Positions 32,850-45,066 of a stretch of DNA of 64,000 bases are shown here, piece by piece. Each line of letters starts with the position of its first letter. The first letter of the stretch is position 1. The translations under genes and the position numbers were made by a program. The stretch is taken from contig LNAC01000065.1 of NCBI GenBank assembly GCA_002007465.1, forward strand, positions 1,040,570 through 1,104,569, read 5' to 3'. Below the pieces are notes generated by a model. That model searched no databases and was not told where the DNA came from. It saw nothing but the letters and a program-made list of their open reading frames with translations. Source of the stretch: Ailurus styani (Eukaryota; Chordata; Mammalia; Carnivora; Ailuridae).

Positions 32850-33114
32850 AAGTGTCTGTGTCAAACTCTAAGTCATATATATATATATATATATGAATGG
32901 ATAAATTGAGACATATCAGGCAATGGGAACACAGCCATTAAAAATCAAATTTTCATAGGCCATTTAGTGACTTGGAAAAATGTTTATAACATAGTTGTAA
33001 GTGGGGTGAGAAAAAGAATATAAAATACCAAAATACCATGTCAAATAATTTGTGTATATATATATGAAAAATTAGAAAGAAATGAATCGAAGTGTCTATG
33101 TCAAACTCTAAGTC
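32850..33114 (-). repeat. Inverted duplication, arm 2, inserted between 25-bp direct repeats
   Basis: The copied segment (32,893-33,088) plus an (AT)n run lies between two 25-bp direct repeats (32850-32874 and 33090-33114) that differ at one base. Each begins AAGTGTCT and ends AAACTCTAAGTC. Deleting the insert restores a continuous sequence. The arrangement looks like a target-site duplication around a templated insertion in reverse orientation. Confidence 0.92.
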
Positions 33115-33480
33115 TCATGTTAAAATGCATGCTCCTAGGCCCCAGTGGCATCAGGAGCTCTGAGGAGGGAGCCTAAGAATACATTTTTTTTAAAGATTTT
33201 TATTTATTTATTTGGCAGAGTGAGACACAGCGAGAGACACAGTGAGAGAGGGAACACAAGCAGGGGGAGTGGGAGAGGGAGAAGCAGGTTCCCAGCTGAG
33301 CAGGGAGCCCTATACGGGGCTCGATCCCAGGATCCTGGGATCTGACCTGAGCTGAAGGCAGACGCTTAACGACTGAGCCACCCAGGCACCCCAAGAATAC
33401 ACTTTTTAATATACCCTCCTAATCCTTACGCATCTTAAAGCCCGAGAACTGTGGATATGCCACATTCGATTCAATAAACG
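33115..33480. mobile_element. MER5-type hAT fragment split by a SINE
   Basis: GTTAAAATGCATGCTCCTAG, GCCCCAGTGGCATCAGGAG and AGCCTAAGAATACA read as MER5-family text. After the SINE it resumes with AAGAATACACTTTTTAATAT and CTTAAAGCCCGAGAACTGTG. Confidence 0.55.
33188..33392 (-). mobile_element. CAN-SINE
   Basis: Head CCACCCAGGCACCCC on the right and T-rich tail on the left. Flanks AAGAATACATTTT (from 33175) and AAGAATACACTTT (from 33393) are the duplicated MER5 target. Confidence 0.94.
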
Positions 33481-33654
33481 CTCATTTCCGCAAACAGGGA
33501 AGCCTGAGATAGTATATCTAAACCAGAATTTAACTTAAAGGCTCTTATTTGGCTTCTGAATTTTAGCTTTTTCCTTAATCGTGGTATGGTATAGTTGAAA
33601 ATATATGTGGTATTGTGTGCATATCAATATATGGTATTGTCAGCTAGGGAATCA

Positions 33655-33780
33655 GGAAACCTTACTGTAAATATGAGACAACTGAGACCCAGAGTTGTTC
33701 AGTTGGTTCATTTACTTCCAGGTGGTTACCCAGAGATTTAGTGGCAAAAGTAAAACTAGAACTTGGGTAGACAAAGGGCT
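33655..33780 (-). mobile_element. MIR SINE fragment
   Basis: GAGACAACTGAGACCCAGAG and GTGGCAAAAGTAAAACTAGA with ACTTGGGTAG match the antisense MIR core, diverged. Confidence 0.6.
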
Positions 33781-35799
33781 CAGATCCACCCAACCTTAGG
33801 GTAGCAGAGACAATGCACCAATGAGAAGACAGACTCCTCAGGTGAGACTCAGCCGGGAAACTTTTATCTGCCTTCTCAGAAGTAGGGCCATATCTCAGGA
33901 TATGTGTGGGCAGCCCAGACCCCAGCAGGGACCCACGTCCCCACCCTGGTCGCCTGATGAAGCCAGATCACCATGTGCCCCTAAGCCCTGAGGTGGGAAC
34001 ACTGACGCTGGACTGAGGAGGACATGGGGCAGCCACACAGATCCAGGCACAAGAGCAGAGTAGGGGGTGGGGGTCCAGAGTCAGAAGGCAAGAGAGCAGA
34101 GACCCATATTCTGATCAGATTTAGGTCGAGGCTGGCATGAGCTGGGAAAAAAAGACAAAGCCAGAGCTAGAGGGGAGCTGCATGATTCAGCCGCAAGGAT
34201 GGAGTCCCGTTACATAACTTCATAGTCTGGGGAGGTACCTGCCCCGAGCTGTACCTGCCTCTTTAAATCTGAGAGGTGCTGTGCACTGGGCTGCCTTCTG
34301 ACAGCAGGTTAAGTAGGAGCACCTGGCCAAAGGAGGAGCAGTAGATCTGAGAAGAGGCCCCTGAAGGTGGGAAACTGGGAAAATTCTAATAGAAGAGAGA
34401 ACATAGTAAACAAACAACAACTAAATTTAATTTTCTTTTATCACCTTCTAAGAAGTCTGACCTTCCATCTCATCTGCATAACTCTGTGTGAGCCTATCTG
34501 ACTATACCTGTTGGTCCCCTGATGGCATATGGCTGCCTCTCCTCATTCCACCAGCCCAGCTTCTGGAGGGCCTCCCTCACATCATGTGCTTTCAAGTTCA
34601 ACCTTGACAAACTGCTCAGATCCTGATGGTCCCTAGTTCATGTTCAGGTTCTAGAAATCACCATTTAGGTTCCTCCATCCCCAAGCCCACATCTCCCTCC
34701 TGTGACTGCACCAGGTGAAGGGCAAGAGCCATCCCCTGAAGGAGCACCCCTATTGCACCCATTATTCATCCTTGGGTCCCAGGAAATTTGCCTGTGGTCA
34801 CTAAGCTTCACTGCTTCTGGGCAGAGTCTTCATTATCTCTTGGCTGTTCCCACATAGGATCACTGCTTTCCTGATTTTTGACCTTCTGGTCCAAACTCAT
34901 AGAGCCAGGGTCAGGATGAATATGGATTCTGGGAAGGTCCACAACCTCCCTTCAGTCAGGGGTACAACAGATGGAGGGTGATTTCCCAGACGTTGCTGAG
35001 GCAGTTCAAGTCATCACTATGATGTTGGTTCTACACAAAGCCCATCTCCCTGGCATCTTTTACAACTTCCTTGGCCAAGGCACCTCCTGATACTTAGATA
35101 GAGTTCTAATTATTGACAAGACCTGGATCCTTAGGCCAAGAAGGTCCATGTGGTAATGACAGCAGTGCCTCCAGATCTAACCCCCAGGAGGTAGATGCTG
35201 GAGTTCTGTGACATCCAGACAAGGTGTCCACATGCTGCTGGTGAATCTTAGATGATAAACAGAGTAGGAAGTCCAGGGGCAGAAAGTGTTCAGTGGGGCC
35301 CTGACAAGGTGCCACTGGTGATCCCGTTCTTCCCTGTCTATGCAGACTCCATGTCCACTCCACATACACCCAGCTAATGAGTAGCTAACTTTAGGAATAA
35401 AAAGCATTCATACAGTCTCTGTCCAAAGCTGCTGGACATCCCTGGCCCAGGCAAATGCTGTCTCTCTGCTCCATGGCTATCATGTCATGGCTTTCATTTC
35501 ACCTCTTGGGAGAGTAACACTGGTACCAGCTCTGCCTATTGGGCCAAGATGTACTGCCTCCAAGAGGCCCAGGGTCCCCAGATGGTGGTGTCCCTCTATC
35601 GCAGTCAGGAGCAACTGGACCAACCTAAAGACTTACCCAGTAGGAAGAGCCCCATTTTCCACCACTGAAATGCCAGAAAGCTCAAACTTTGTGTAGACAA
35701 GTATTAGGAAAGCTGTAACAGTGAGCGATATCTGAAGCCACCACATCCAAGCTCTGAAGCCACCCCCCCCGCCCAACTTGACTGCCATCTTGACTGAAC
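33781..35799. other. Unique intergenic sequence
   Basis: No gene is supported. Open frames reach 88 codons only and show no domain. Confidence 0.5.
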
Positions 35800-36445
35800 C
35801 AGCAAAAGGAATCCCTACACATCTATCAGAAAGGCTAAAATGACAAATATTGATGTTTCCATATGCTGGCAAGGATGTGAAGAAATTGGATTGCTTCCGC
35901 ACCACTGGTGGGTACAGAAATGGTACAGCCACTCTGGAAAAGAGTTTGACATGCATTTACTGTACAGTCCCACTCCTGGGTGTTTACACAAGAGAAATGA
36001 AAACTTACGCTCATACAAGAGGCCGTATATCAATATTCATAGCAGTTTCATTTCTAATAGCTTAAACCAGGAAACCAGCCAGATGTCCCTCAAGGGGAGA
36101 ATGGATAACAAAACCGTGGTACACCCGTACCATGGAATTCTACTCGGCAATAGAAGGCTACATGCTGTTTACATACAACTTGAATGGATCTAAGGGCATT
36201 ACACTGGGGGAAAGAAAGCCAGTCTCAAAGGGCTACATACTATATGATTCCATTTATAACATTCTCAAAGAGACAAAACTATAGTGATTGAGAATAGATC
36301 AGTCCCAGAAGTTAGTGCTGGAGGAAGATGTGACTCTTAGGAGGGTTAACATAAGGCTTCTGTGTGGTGATGGAGTAGTTCTCCATCTTGGTTGTAATGA
36401 TAGCTGCTCCAATTTATACATGGGATAAGATTTCATAGAACCGCG

Positions 36446-36482
<37 letters not shown>

Positions 36483-36700
36483 CAGGTAAAAACAGGTGAA
36501 ACTCAAATAAGGTCCACATATGAGTTAATATTGCACGAATGTCAGTATCTCGCTTTAGACAAGATGCTACACTAGTGTAAGATATTCTCATTGGGGGAAA
36601 ATGGATGAAGTTATATCGTTACTGTCATATTTTTGTGACTCTTAAACTATCTCCAAAAATGTCATTAGAAGCAACTTCTAAAAACTTTTTTTAAGTTTAA
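35800..36700 (+). mobile_element. LINE-1 3' end (ORF2 tail and 3' UTR), old
   Basis: CTATCAGAAAGGCTAAAATG, CAAGGATGTGAAGAAATTGG, CATGGAATTCTACTCGGCAA, CATACTATATGATTCCATTT and AGTAGTTCTCCATCTTGGTT follow the sense order of an old L1 ORF2 end and 3' UTR. The 70-117-codon frames here are broken reverse-transcriptase C-terminal remnants. A CA microsatellite has grown within the 3' UTR. Confidence 0.85.
36443..36481. repeat. (CA)n microsatellite
   Basis: CGCGCACG leads into about 16 CA units within the L1 3' UTR. Confidence 0.95.
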
Positions 36701-39700
36701 AAAAAGGGGTGTGTTCCCTACCCCCCCCCCAAGAAAGGGGGATTCAGCCGCCGGCCTCTCTTTTATGAGCAATTCCTATTGTTTATTTTGCCACTTTTCT
36801 AATTTATGAGTAGGCTTCTATGGCCTTGACCTCTGCTTTGCAGAGACAGCCCATCTCAGATGGAATCAAAGCTCAAGTATTCGAGCACTGAGTGTGAATA
36901 TGCCCCCTTTCTCCTCCCTGAGACTTGTAACTTCAAAGCGAAGTAAAGACTCAGAGATCTAAGAAATGGTCTCGCGGTGAAAATCTAGGACAAATCATCC
37001 TTCTCTCCCCTGCACAGTCATTTCTTTTCTGGAATGGCTCTTTGTCTTCTCTGCTCTTCGTACTGATTATTCTCTTCACCTTCGCCAAGTGGCCCCTCCT
37101 CTAATGGAAGGAGATTAACCCTTCCTTGCCCCCTTTCGATCTCATTCAGCTGAGGGCTTGCTTACCGCCGCACTGCTCTCCGGAGCCTTGTGCCACAGCT
37201 GAATGCTGCCGAGGGAGATGGCTGCCTTCCCTCTGTTGCATTTGCACCTCTGTCGAACACCTTTTTGCCTGACTGGGCCGTGGGAAGGATGGTTTTGAAA
37301 TTAAACTTACAGTGAGCTGCCTGGGTTTGCCCCATGGAACTGCACAAAGCCAGGGGCATTTAGGTCAAGGGGTCCTCGCTGTGCTCACGACCTTAAGGAC
37401 CCCATTTTCATGAAATTCTAGCATTATTTACTCCTTGCTTTACGGGAGGGGTTCCCGGCATCATGAAGATGGAAGCTGAGCATACGGGGCTGATTACGTG
37501 GCATCCTGTCTGTATATGACAAGACACTCACACATAAGCCACTGTCCCTCAGGCCTGGCCTCAGCCCCCAATTTCCTGCCATGTGTTTTTACAGGGACCA
37601 CAGTGAGAAAGGACATGGGTGCACCATTCTTGGGCCTGGCGGGGAGCTGTAGATCAAGACAGTGTGCTAGAAAGGTGACAGTTGGAATTGTTGATCTTCA
37701 GTGGGCGTTGGTGAATCTCCTAGCTTTGCACCTTTTGGTTTCAAAACCATACTGAACAATGGAAAATGAAACCTGCAACTTATTTTTAGCTGTTCATGCT
37801 AACTCATGAGATTTCTTTTTGCAAACCAAATAGGATAAAGGCGACTTCAGCTGGCTAAACTTAATCTGATTGACTTAAATAGCAATCAAGCCTCCTTCTC
37901 TGATACTTTTCAAGTGACCCTTGGTCTCAGGTGATATGTTGGCCAATATTTACTCTTTTACTTAAAATTGTATTTAGTTGACCTTAAAAAATTTAAACAA
38001 GTGTACTATAACATTTTCTTCTGAGAGGAACTGAGAAACAAGTTATAAGCCCTGTTCCTGGAATCTATTCGTTAATTTGCTTATTCTATAACCATTTATT
38101 AAGTACCCATTTACATGAAAGCTTGGAATTTTTTTAATTAATTGAGCCAGTCTGTTGCATTGCTAAGAGCAGAATGTAATAATTAAGGACTAGGGCTTTT
38201 ATCCTGGTTGCTTGAGGTCTTCAGATATAATACTGTCTTTGAACCTGATTCTCTTCACCCCCAAGAGAGGATTGAGATGGCCTCCTGCAGAGTGCCTCCC
38301 CATCCTATAGTTTTGTGAAATGTGCTCTGACACCAAGGGCCAAGGAAATGTTGAGACCCATTTTGGAGGCAATGGTGTTGCTGTCAGACCACTCTTACCT
38401 CTGTCTCCCCTTTCCCTGTTGTAGGAGGGACAGATTTAACAAAGCCTATGGTCCGCTTGCCAGACAACTTGGGGCTCCCCTTGGTAAACAAGTGATCAAG
38501 TACTTAAAAGACTTCCGTAGGTATTTTCAGGCCCCAGTTCCATTCCTTAGTTCATGGAGCAAGTTCTCCCGTTTTAGGAAGTGACCTCATGAGACAAAGC
38601 TAAAGATTCCCCTGGTTGTGGGGGAGCAGAGAATGGACTCCCAATTTGATGTTGGTCGGTGAAGAGCAGGCCCATACAAAGCTCTCTCCACTCCACCAGA
38701 CAAGGCTCTAGGTGCTGGGGGAGATCCGCAGATCTTGCAGGAAACAAGCCAGAGACGTGAATAAATGTAGATAATTCAATACAACAAAAACTCATTCTGC
38801 TTTTGTCTTCAGTCCAAAGGAAGTGAAGATTCCCTGAGGTTTGTTAAACTGCTCTGGTGAGCTGAGGTCCACAGTCATGGCCTCTCTGAGCTGTGTCATA
38901 TATCTGAGAGAAGAGAAAGTCAATGACTTTGTTCCAAGTTGAGTCTTGGAGTATTTGTTGCCGAGGATGAAAGGCTATCAGGAAAGGATTCTGTTCTCAT
39001 GTAGGGAAGCTTTTACCAATCCATAAGAATTCTTCCTCGTCCACTTTGATTCACATGCCCACCCTCCCTCTTCACCCTACTTCCCAATCTCTCTAGAAAG
39101 AAGAAACTCAGCCATCATGCTGAATGTGTGTTTTGCCAATGCAGGATCTAGTAAAACCTTATTGTCCTACTTGCTCTCCACTTGGGAAGTGGCAAGCAGT
39201 TGTGGCCACAAATGAATGTGTGACTAGGGATGCAGGAATGTTCTTGATCTCCATGTGGTCACAAGGACTTTCTTAGTACCATATTACAAATGCACTGAGA
39301 AATAAAATCAGGAACGATTCTGTTGCTAAGGTCAAAGCAGTGATATCAAAATGGTGGTGAGAGGTGTTGAGGATATTCCCAGAGGAGAGTCCTAGTTGGA
39401 TTACAGTGGGGCAGAACGTCATCCACCAGAGTCTCCCTTGCAGATCTAAGTCACTTACCACCTTTTCTCCATTGAAAACCACATGGTTCACATTTCCCTT
39501 CTCCCTCCAGCTCTTTCCTGGAGGGTAACCTCAGTGTGGTCCCCAAGGTTTGTGGCCTCATCCTTGCCATCAAGAATACAGTCCTTTCTCATTCTTACAC
39601 AGATGCTAATGGATAGAAGTGAGACAGCTCATGTCTAAGAATTGGAGGCTTCCCAGAGTTCAGATTCCTCAGTGCTCTCTGTCCATCAACCATTCACTCT

Positions 39701-40151
39701 ACTGCCGCATGAGCACTGAGCAACCTAATCCTCCTCTCGTATTCCCAGGCAGAGTGGAGCTGATTAGAAAGCCCCGTTTGAGAGCCATCTGGCTGGCATA
39801 TAAAATTACTGCCAATGAGCAAGATAGTCAGCTGGCCACATAACCAGGAGGCAGGACACTTGGAGTCCAGCTCTTGGCCTAACTGACCTAAAAAGCAAGC
39901 TAGGCTGGATTTTTTAGAATCACAAACTGTTCAGAGCTGGAAGGGATCTTAGGGGCAAAATGTATAAATGCTAACAGAGTTAATCACAAAAATTGTACAT
40001 TTGAAACACTAACCATGGTTGAGGAAAAATCTCTTACTCAGATGTTAGGCTTTTGAAAAGTTGGTTTTTAATACATGTTGGGGAAGGAACTCATAATACC
40101 AACTTAGTTTATCTGTTCAGGCCAAAAACATTATTTGTGAATGGAAACCAG
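36701..40151. other. Unique intergenic sequence
   Basis: A 3.4 kb stretch without recognised transposons or a supportable gene. A poly-C run occurs at 36,721-36,730. Open frames are under 90 codons. At about 39,915-39,960 TGTTCAGAGCTGGAAGGGAT resembles a scrap of an ancient repeat. Confidence 0.5.
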
Positions 40152-40160
40152 GTCAGTCTT

Positions 40161-40362
40161 TTTTTTTTTTTTTAAGATTTTTATTTATTTATTTCACAGA
40201 GGGAGAGAGATCACAAGGAGGCAGAGAGGCAGGCAGAGAGAGAGGGGGAAGCAGGCTCCCCGCTGAGCAGGGAGCCCAATGCGGGCTTCAATCCCAGGAC
40301 CCTGAGATTATGACCTGAGCCGAAAGCAGAGGCTTTAACCCACTGAGCCACCCAGGCACCCC
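40161..40362 (-). mobile_element. CAN-SINE, young
   Basis: Poly-T tail, GGCAGAGAGGCAGGCAGAGA core, head CCACCCAGGCACCCC. GTCAGTCTT is duplicated on both sides. It is the last SINE for 9.5 kb. Confidence 0.95.
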
Positions 40363-40499
40363 GTCAGTCTTGATTGTTACACTGATTTTTCTCTAAGTGA
40401 CAATTTAGATTAGAATAATCTAATAACCTGATAATAAATATACTCACAAATTCTGAATATATTAGCTATAAAAAGGAACAAGATATAATACAGCAAATG

Positions 40500-40590
40500 G
40501 GCAAATTCACTTATTAAATGTGTGATCTTGAGCAAATGACCAGATCCCTCTCAGCCCCAGCTTCCTCATCTGTAACAGGAAAACACACCT
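40500..40590 (+). mobile_element. MIR fragment
   Basis: TGTGTGATCTTGAGCAAATG and CCAGCTTCCTCATCTGTAAC are the MIR core in sense orientation. Confidence 0.65.
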
Positions 40591-40974
40591 GGTAGAATGT
40601 AAGCTTTTCCATTTTGCTCAGATGGAAATGCAAGTTTTTCCACTTCTTTCACCTCATAAAACATTTCCAAATTACAACAAATCTTTGATCCAAGTTGTTA
40701 ATCTGCTTTCTACTCTTAACTTTTCAACGTGGTCTAATGGATTCCTCCTCTTTTTATCTTTTGCACCTGTTGGTCCAACCTGTCTCCAGTTGGTGGCATC
40801 CTAGATACCCACAATGCCCAGGGCCTGGGAGGTTAAGGCTAGTTCATGTGAACCAAGTTAATCCTGGCTTCAGGGAGTGGACACCCCCTCTACCAGGATT
40901 CTACACGAGAAGAAAATTCCTACATCAGGGCAGAATGTGGATGAAGGAGGTTTTATCCTCTGAGGATCAATGGA

Positions 40975-41180
40975 AAGATCTAGACTTTTGAATTGGTCAG
41001 ACTTAGGTTTGAATCCTAACTCTACTACGTACTATGTGACAAGAAATCCCAATTAACTCCTCACCCAAAGTGGATGATAACTAATGCTCACCTTGAAGGG
41101 TTATTGGGTTAGAATTAAATAATATAATATAACCAAAATATTGAGTATGTAATAGGTTCTTCAATAAATGGTAGCTATTA
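40975..41180 (+). mobile_element. MIR SINE
   Basis: TTAGGTTTGAATCCTAACTC, TACTATGTGACAAGAAATCC, GGATGATAACTAATGCTCAC and TTCTTCAATAAATGGTAGCT follow MIR order over about 200 bp. Confidence 0.75.
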
Positions 41181-42052
41181 TAGACTTAGCTCTGATCAAG
41201 GTAGAAAGCAGAAGTTCCCGCCTAGCTCTCTAGGCAAGATATAGATTTTCAAAATAGCATTGGACTTTCCAAAAAATTTAAGTTAAAATATCAGCCAAAG
41301 CCATTTTTAGTCATTAATAAATTAAGTGACCATGTTGTTTCCAGGGCTAAATACACTCATTATCGACAGATGTAATAACCTTATAAAGTTTTCCAAACTT
41401 CTTAATTCTAAGAATTTAAACAAAAATTTTATATTTGCCAAACATTTCACTTATAAAAATTTAGATTAGAATGGCCTAACCTGATAACAAATTTACCCCC
41501 AACTGTTAAATGTCCATATTAGGTGTAAATGGAAACCAGCTGTAATTTTTAATGCAGTGAATGGAGTAAAGAAATGTGCAAACCAGTCCAAATGTTTATA
41601 AACCAAGGATTCCTCTGGAACTCAGTGCCCTGACTTTACTCTTTTTTTAAACATACAGAGCCAAGCTTTGTTCATACTTGAATTATGTACTTTGCATAAG
41701 CCATGCAATTTAACTTTAACCCACAGGACTGAAAATAAAATGAGCTCAGACGGCAGAACAACAAGGCTGTGAGCAAGGAGGAGCGTTAATCAAAGTGAAA
41801 GACACACCCCTCACTGCTGCCTCTGTCCTTCTCTAGCCTGCTCCTGCCAGATTATTTAGGATTCCTTATACTTGACTCCTCAAAGTGGCAGAAACAATTT
41901 TTATCATGAAAAAGGGATTTGTCTTTCAAATTAATGTTTGTGTGTATGCCCTGAGGAGCTTGATGAGTAGCACATGATTTTTAAAAATCATAAGTGAATG
42001 CGTACCCTTGCCACTTGTAATCGTGACAAAGCCCAAGTACAGGCATGACCAT
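41181..42052. other. AT-rich intergenic sequence
   Basis: No gene. A short segment at about 41,458-41,494 (AATTTAGATTAGAATGGCC, ACCTGATAACAAAT) resembles 40,402-40,440, suggesting a shared unidentified ancient repeat. Confidence 0.45.

Positions 42053-42101
<49 letters not shown>
42053..42101. repeat. (TG)n microsatellite
   Basis: About 24 uninterrupted TG units. Frames that read as VCVCVC or THTHTH are artefacts of this repeat. Confidence 0.97.
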
Positions 42102-42103
<2 letters not shown>

Positions 42104-43746
42104 AAGTGCAAAACAGGATTTACTAGTCGAAAATGTCTGCCTAAACAAGCTCATCTATCTGAATGCTTTCAACTGCAGTTCAGATCTGTTTAACACAAGC
42201 AGGTCTGGTAAACGGGCCAAGTTTGCTCATTGGGCATTTTTAGAACATCACGAAATAAACCAATACATGGCATTTTGGCTCATTTTGACAGAGGGTGGAC
42301 AGGGAACCCACTGGGAGGTTTGGAAACCGCTTGCCCTGGCATCAGGTTTAAGAGTGTCAGGAGGGGACCTGACCACATTCACCACCCTGTCTCTATGAGG
42401 ACATGACACCATTCACTCATCTCATGAGTGCCTGATATGGCTTACTGTCCTTGTCACTGTCATTTATTATCCCAGGCAGAGGAGGTACTGACTTAGTTCT
42501 ATGTGGTCAGAGTTGTTTCCATATCATGTATATTTAGCCTGCATGATAATAATTTGTGAGTATCCTCACATGATTGTCAGACGTTTTTCCCGAGGAATAT
42601 CTGAACAGACACTAATAGCATCAAATGTCTCAGTGTTCACTTCAACCTCCTCTGACCCCACTCTAAGGACCCTGCTTTATAGATGACCATATATTATTAA
42701 ATTGGTACCTTGTAACTCAGCCTGATAGTCTCTCTAATTTTTGACCCCCATGGTAAAAAGGAGGAATTAGCCTAGGGACACTCCATTCTAATTTTCTGTC
42801 GCTGTCAATGCTAACCAGAGCTCATAGAGCAATGATGTGGGGGTGGGGAAGATGGTTCCACCATTGGTATTAGACCAGGAGCTACTGTTTCCGTTAGCAC
42901 GTTTATTTCTGGAGTAGTTGTGGGGGAGAGATGTGCTCCAAAGAGAAGAGGATTCCATGTGGTTCAGGTATGACCGACCATCTGAACAACCCAACCCAGA
43001 GACTAAGTATATGGGATAGAGGTGGGCTGGTGCTTTCCACACATCAAGCTGAAAATCACTTGGGTTCTGGGGAAGGAGATAGAATGAAAGCTAGAAACAA
43101 AAGATTTGGTTGTGAAACCTAGTACCTAAGTTAAGATGTCTGAATACATTTTCTCCTTTAAAAAAATTCTGAGGAAATGGAATATTTTTGCTAACCTGGC
43201 TATTTTTAACCAGTCCTTATAGAAGATCGAGGCGCTGGGAAGCTAGCAACCTCAGAAAATATTAATTCATTTTGCACGTGTTAAAATTAATTAACATTAG
43301 TATATTCAGTGATACAACAAGGCAATTAAAGACTTTCGGAGAGATAAGAAGAAAAACGTAAATATATATTCAAAATCAGGCTCACAAGCATTTTATCAAA
43401 ATGTTGGCTTATATCCAAGATCTAAGGGTGGGGGTGGGTATGGTTTCTTTGTAACTGAAGAAAGTGGAAAAGAATCTGCTCTATTTTCTTAAAAATAAAA
43501 GACTTCTTGTTTTATACAGCTTGGTAAATGAAATGCTTTTCTGTTTTTTTACCTGCCGGCAGTTTCTGGAGGAAATTTTTCTAGCAAGCTATGCTGTTTT
43601 CCTCTCTTCGGGGACATGGTGACACTGGTTTTGTAGCAAAACAGTATTTGCTTATTAGGCATTTCTTCAAAATCCTGAATAAGCAGCTCTTTCCACAGTT
43701 TTTGTTCCACATGTTAAACATTTCATTGCAATTTGAGCTTCAATTA

Positions 43747-43781
43747 TGTGTGCGTGTGCGTGCGTGTGTGTGTGTGTGTGT
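43747..43781. repeat. (TG)n microsatellite, imperfect
   Basis: TGTGCG units pass into pure TG repeats over 35 bp. Confidence 0.93.
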
Positions 43782-44221
43782 ATTGATAGGAAGGATTGAA
43801 AGGAGATGCATAAGAATTCTTGAGGGTTTTTTGTTTAAAAAAATTAATTCCTACAATTATGTATTGGACTCTCTACAGAAGGCAATTCCAATTTATTACA
43901 CAGAGCCAAACTAGATCTCATCAATCTTAAGCAGCGGGGGTAGGGAGGTGGTATTGAAGAAGACATGAAATTTGGTGTTTGAGTAGATGAGATTTAATTT
44001 TCGGAAAACATTTCACTCATAAAACGGATGGCACCCCAGTGTCAGCCCTGACCTCCATGATGTCAATGTCATCGTGCAAGCATAGCTAAGATAAGCCTCC
44101 AAGTAAAACAAAGAAACATTGCATTTCAGCACAACACCATTTCTTCTCTCATAGTATGTATTACGTATATACATACAGCCTTTTGATATTCCTGTTAATG
44201 CGTTTTTACTTTACAATTTAG

Positions 44222-44282
44222 CTTTTGGAGAGGGAGGGAGGAGAAAAATGATTTCGCATGTTCTATGTTCTGAGCAAGCGCG
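44222..44282 (+). other. Exon-like segment, 61 bp (candidate non-coding exon)
   Basis: The acceptor GCGTTTTTACTTTACAATTTAG ends at 44,221 and the donor GCG|GTAAGTATG starts at 44,283, close to the ideal GTRAGT. One frame is open across it. Joined to the next exon-like segment (45,001) that frame meets a stop at once, so a 5' UTR or long non-coding exon would be the only reading. Splice-like motifs arise by chance, so this is a hypothesis. Confidence 0.25.
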
Positions 44283-45000
44283 GTAAGTATGCTGCTGCAA
44301 GTCTTAACATTATTTAGGTCAGTATCCTAAGGATAGCTTTTCTCGTTCACGGCGGTCAGCTCTACATCCAAAGGAATTCAGCATCAATTTATTTTTCTGC
44401 ACTGATTTTATTTGCTTCTAAGTTCAAGCAAATTCATTCACATTCTAATACAATTGCAACTGAGGAGGTATCTGCCATTCTGTACTGCAGATACATTTAG
44501 CAGGATACATTTACACGGCTTGTGGTTAGAGGTTATAGCACGGATACAGACAGCCCGATCATGCATTCTTCTACAAGCCTGCCGGCGGCATCATTTAGGA
44601 TCTGAAAAATAATCTAGAAGAGCTATACCCTATATAATATTCTTTTTACTTTGCAATAGCATAACAGTTTTTTATTTTGTTTTTTGTTGTTGTTGTTAGC
44701 AATTCTATGAAATTAATAGTCTAAAAATGCATCCCCAACCAGATACATACTGTATTGAAAGCTTTCTTCAAGAAGAAGATATGACAGTATTCATTCCAGC
44801 TTATTTTCTTCATTAGCAAAAGGATTGTTTGATTCTCAGAAGCAAAAGGACACATTCATTGTGCAGCAGCTCTGCTCAAGTGTATGAAATGCCTTCTACT
44901 GTCTGGTTGCAGAATTTGGAGTTTGCTAAACAGTGTTTAGTGATTGGGCTCATCTTGCATCACCAGTTGATGACATTTTTCTTTGTTCCCTCCTACCCAG

Positions 45001-45066
45001 TTGAACCAAGACTCTGAGGCTGATATGCAATGTCACTTACAACATTAATCAGATACTGCATTTAAG
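45001..45066 (+). other. Exon-like segment, 66 bp (candidate non-coding exon)
   Basis: A strong pyrimidine tract (TTTTTCTTTGTTCCCTCC then TACCCAG) ends at 45,000, and the donor TTTAAG|GTGAGC starts at 45,067. All three frames contain stops, so it could be a 5' UTR, long non-coding or poison exon. Both splice signals are good matches to consensus. Confidence 0.3.

Noticed and set aside
42008..42398. Cys-Val repeat proteins
   Set aside because: Translation of the (TG)n microsatellite.
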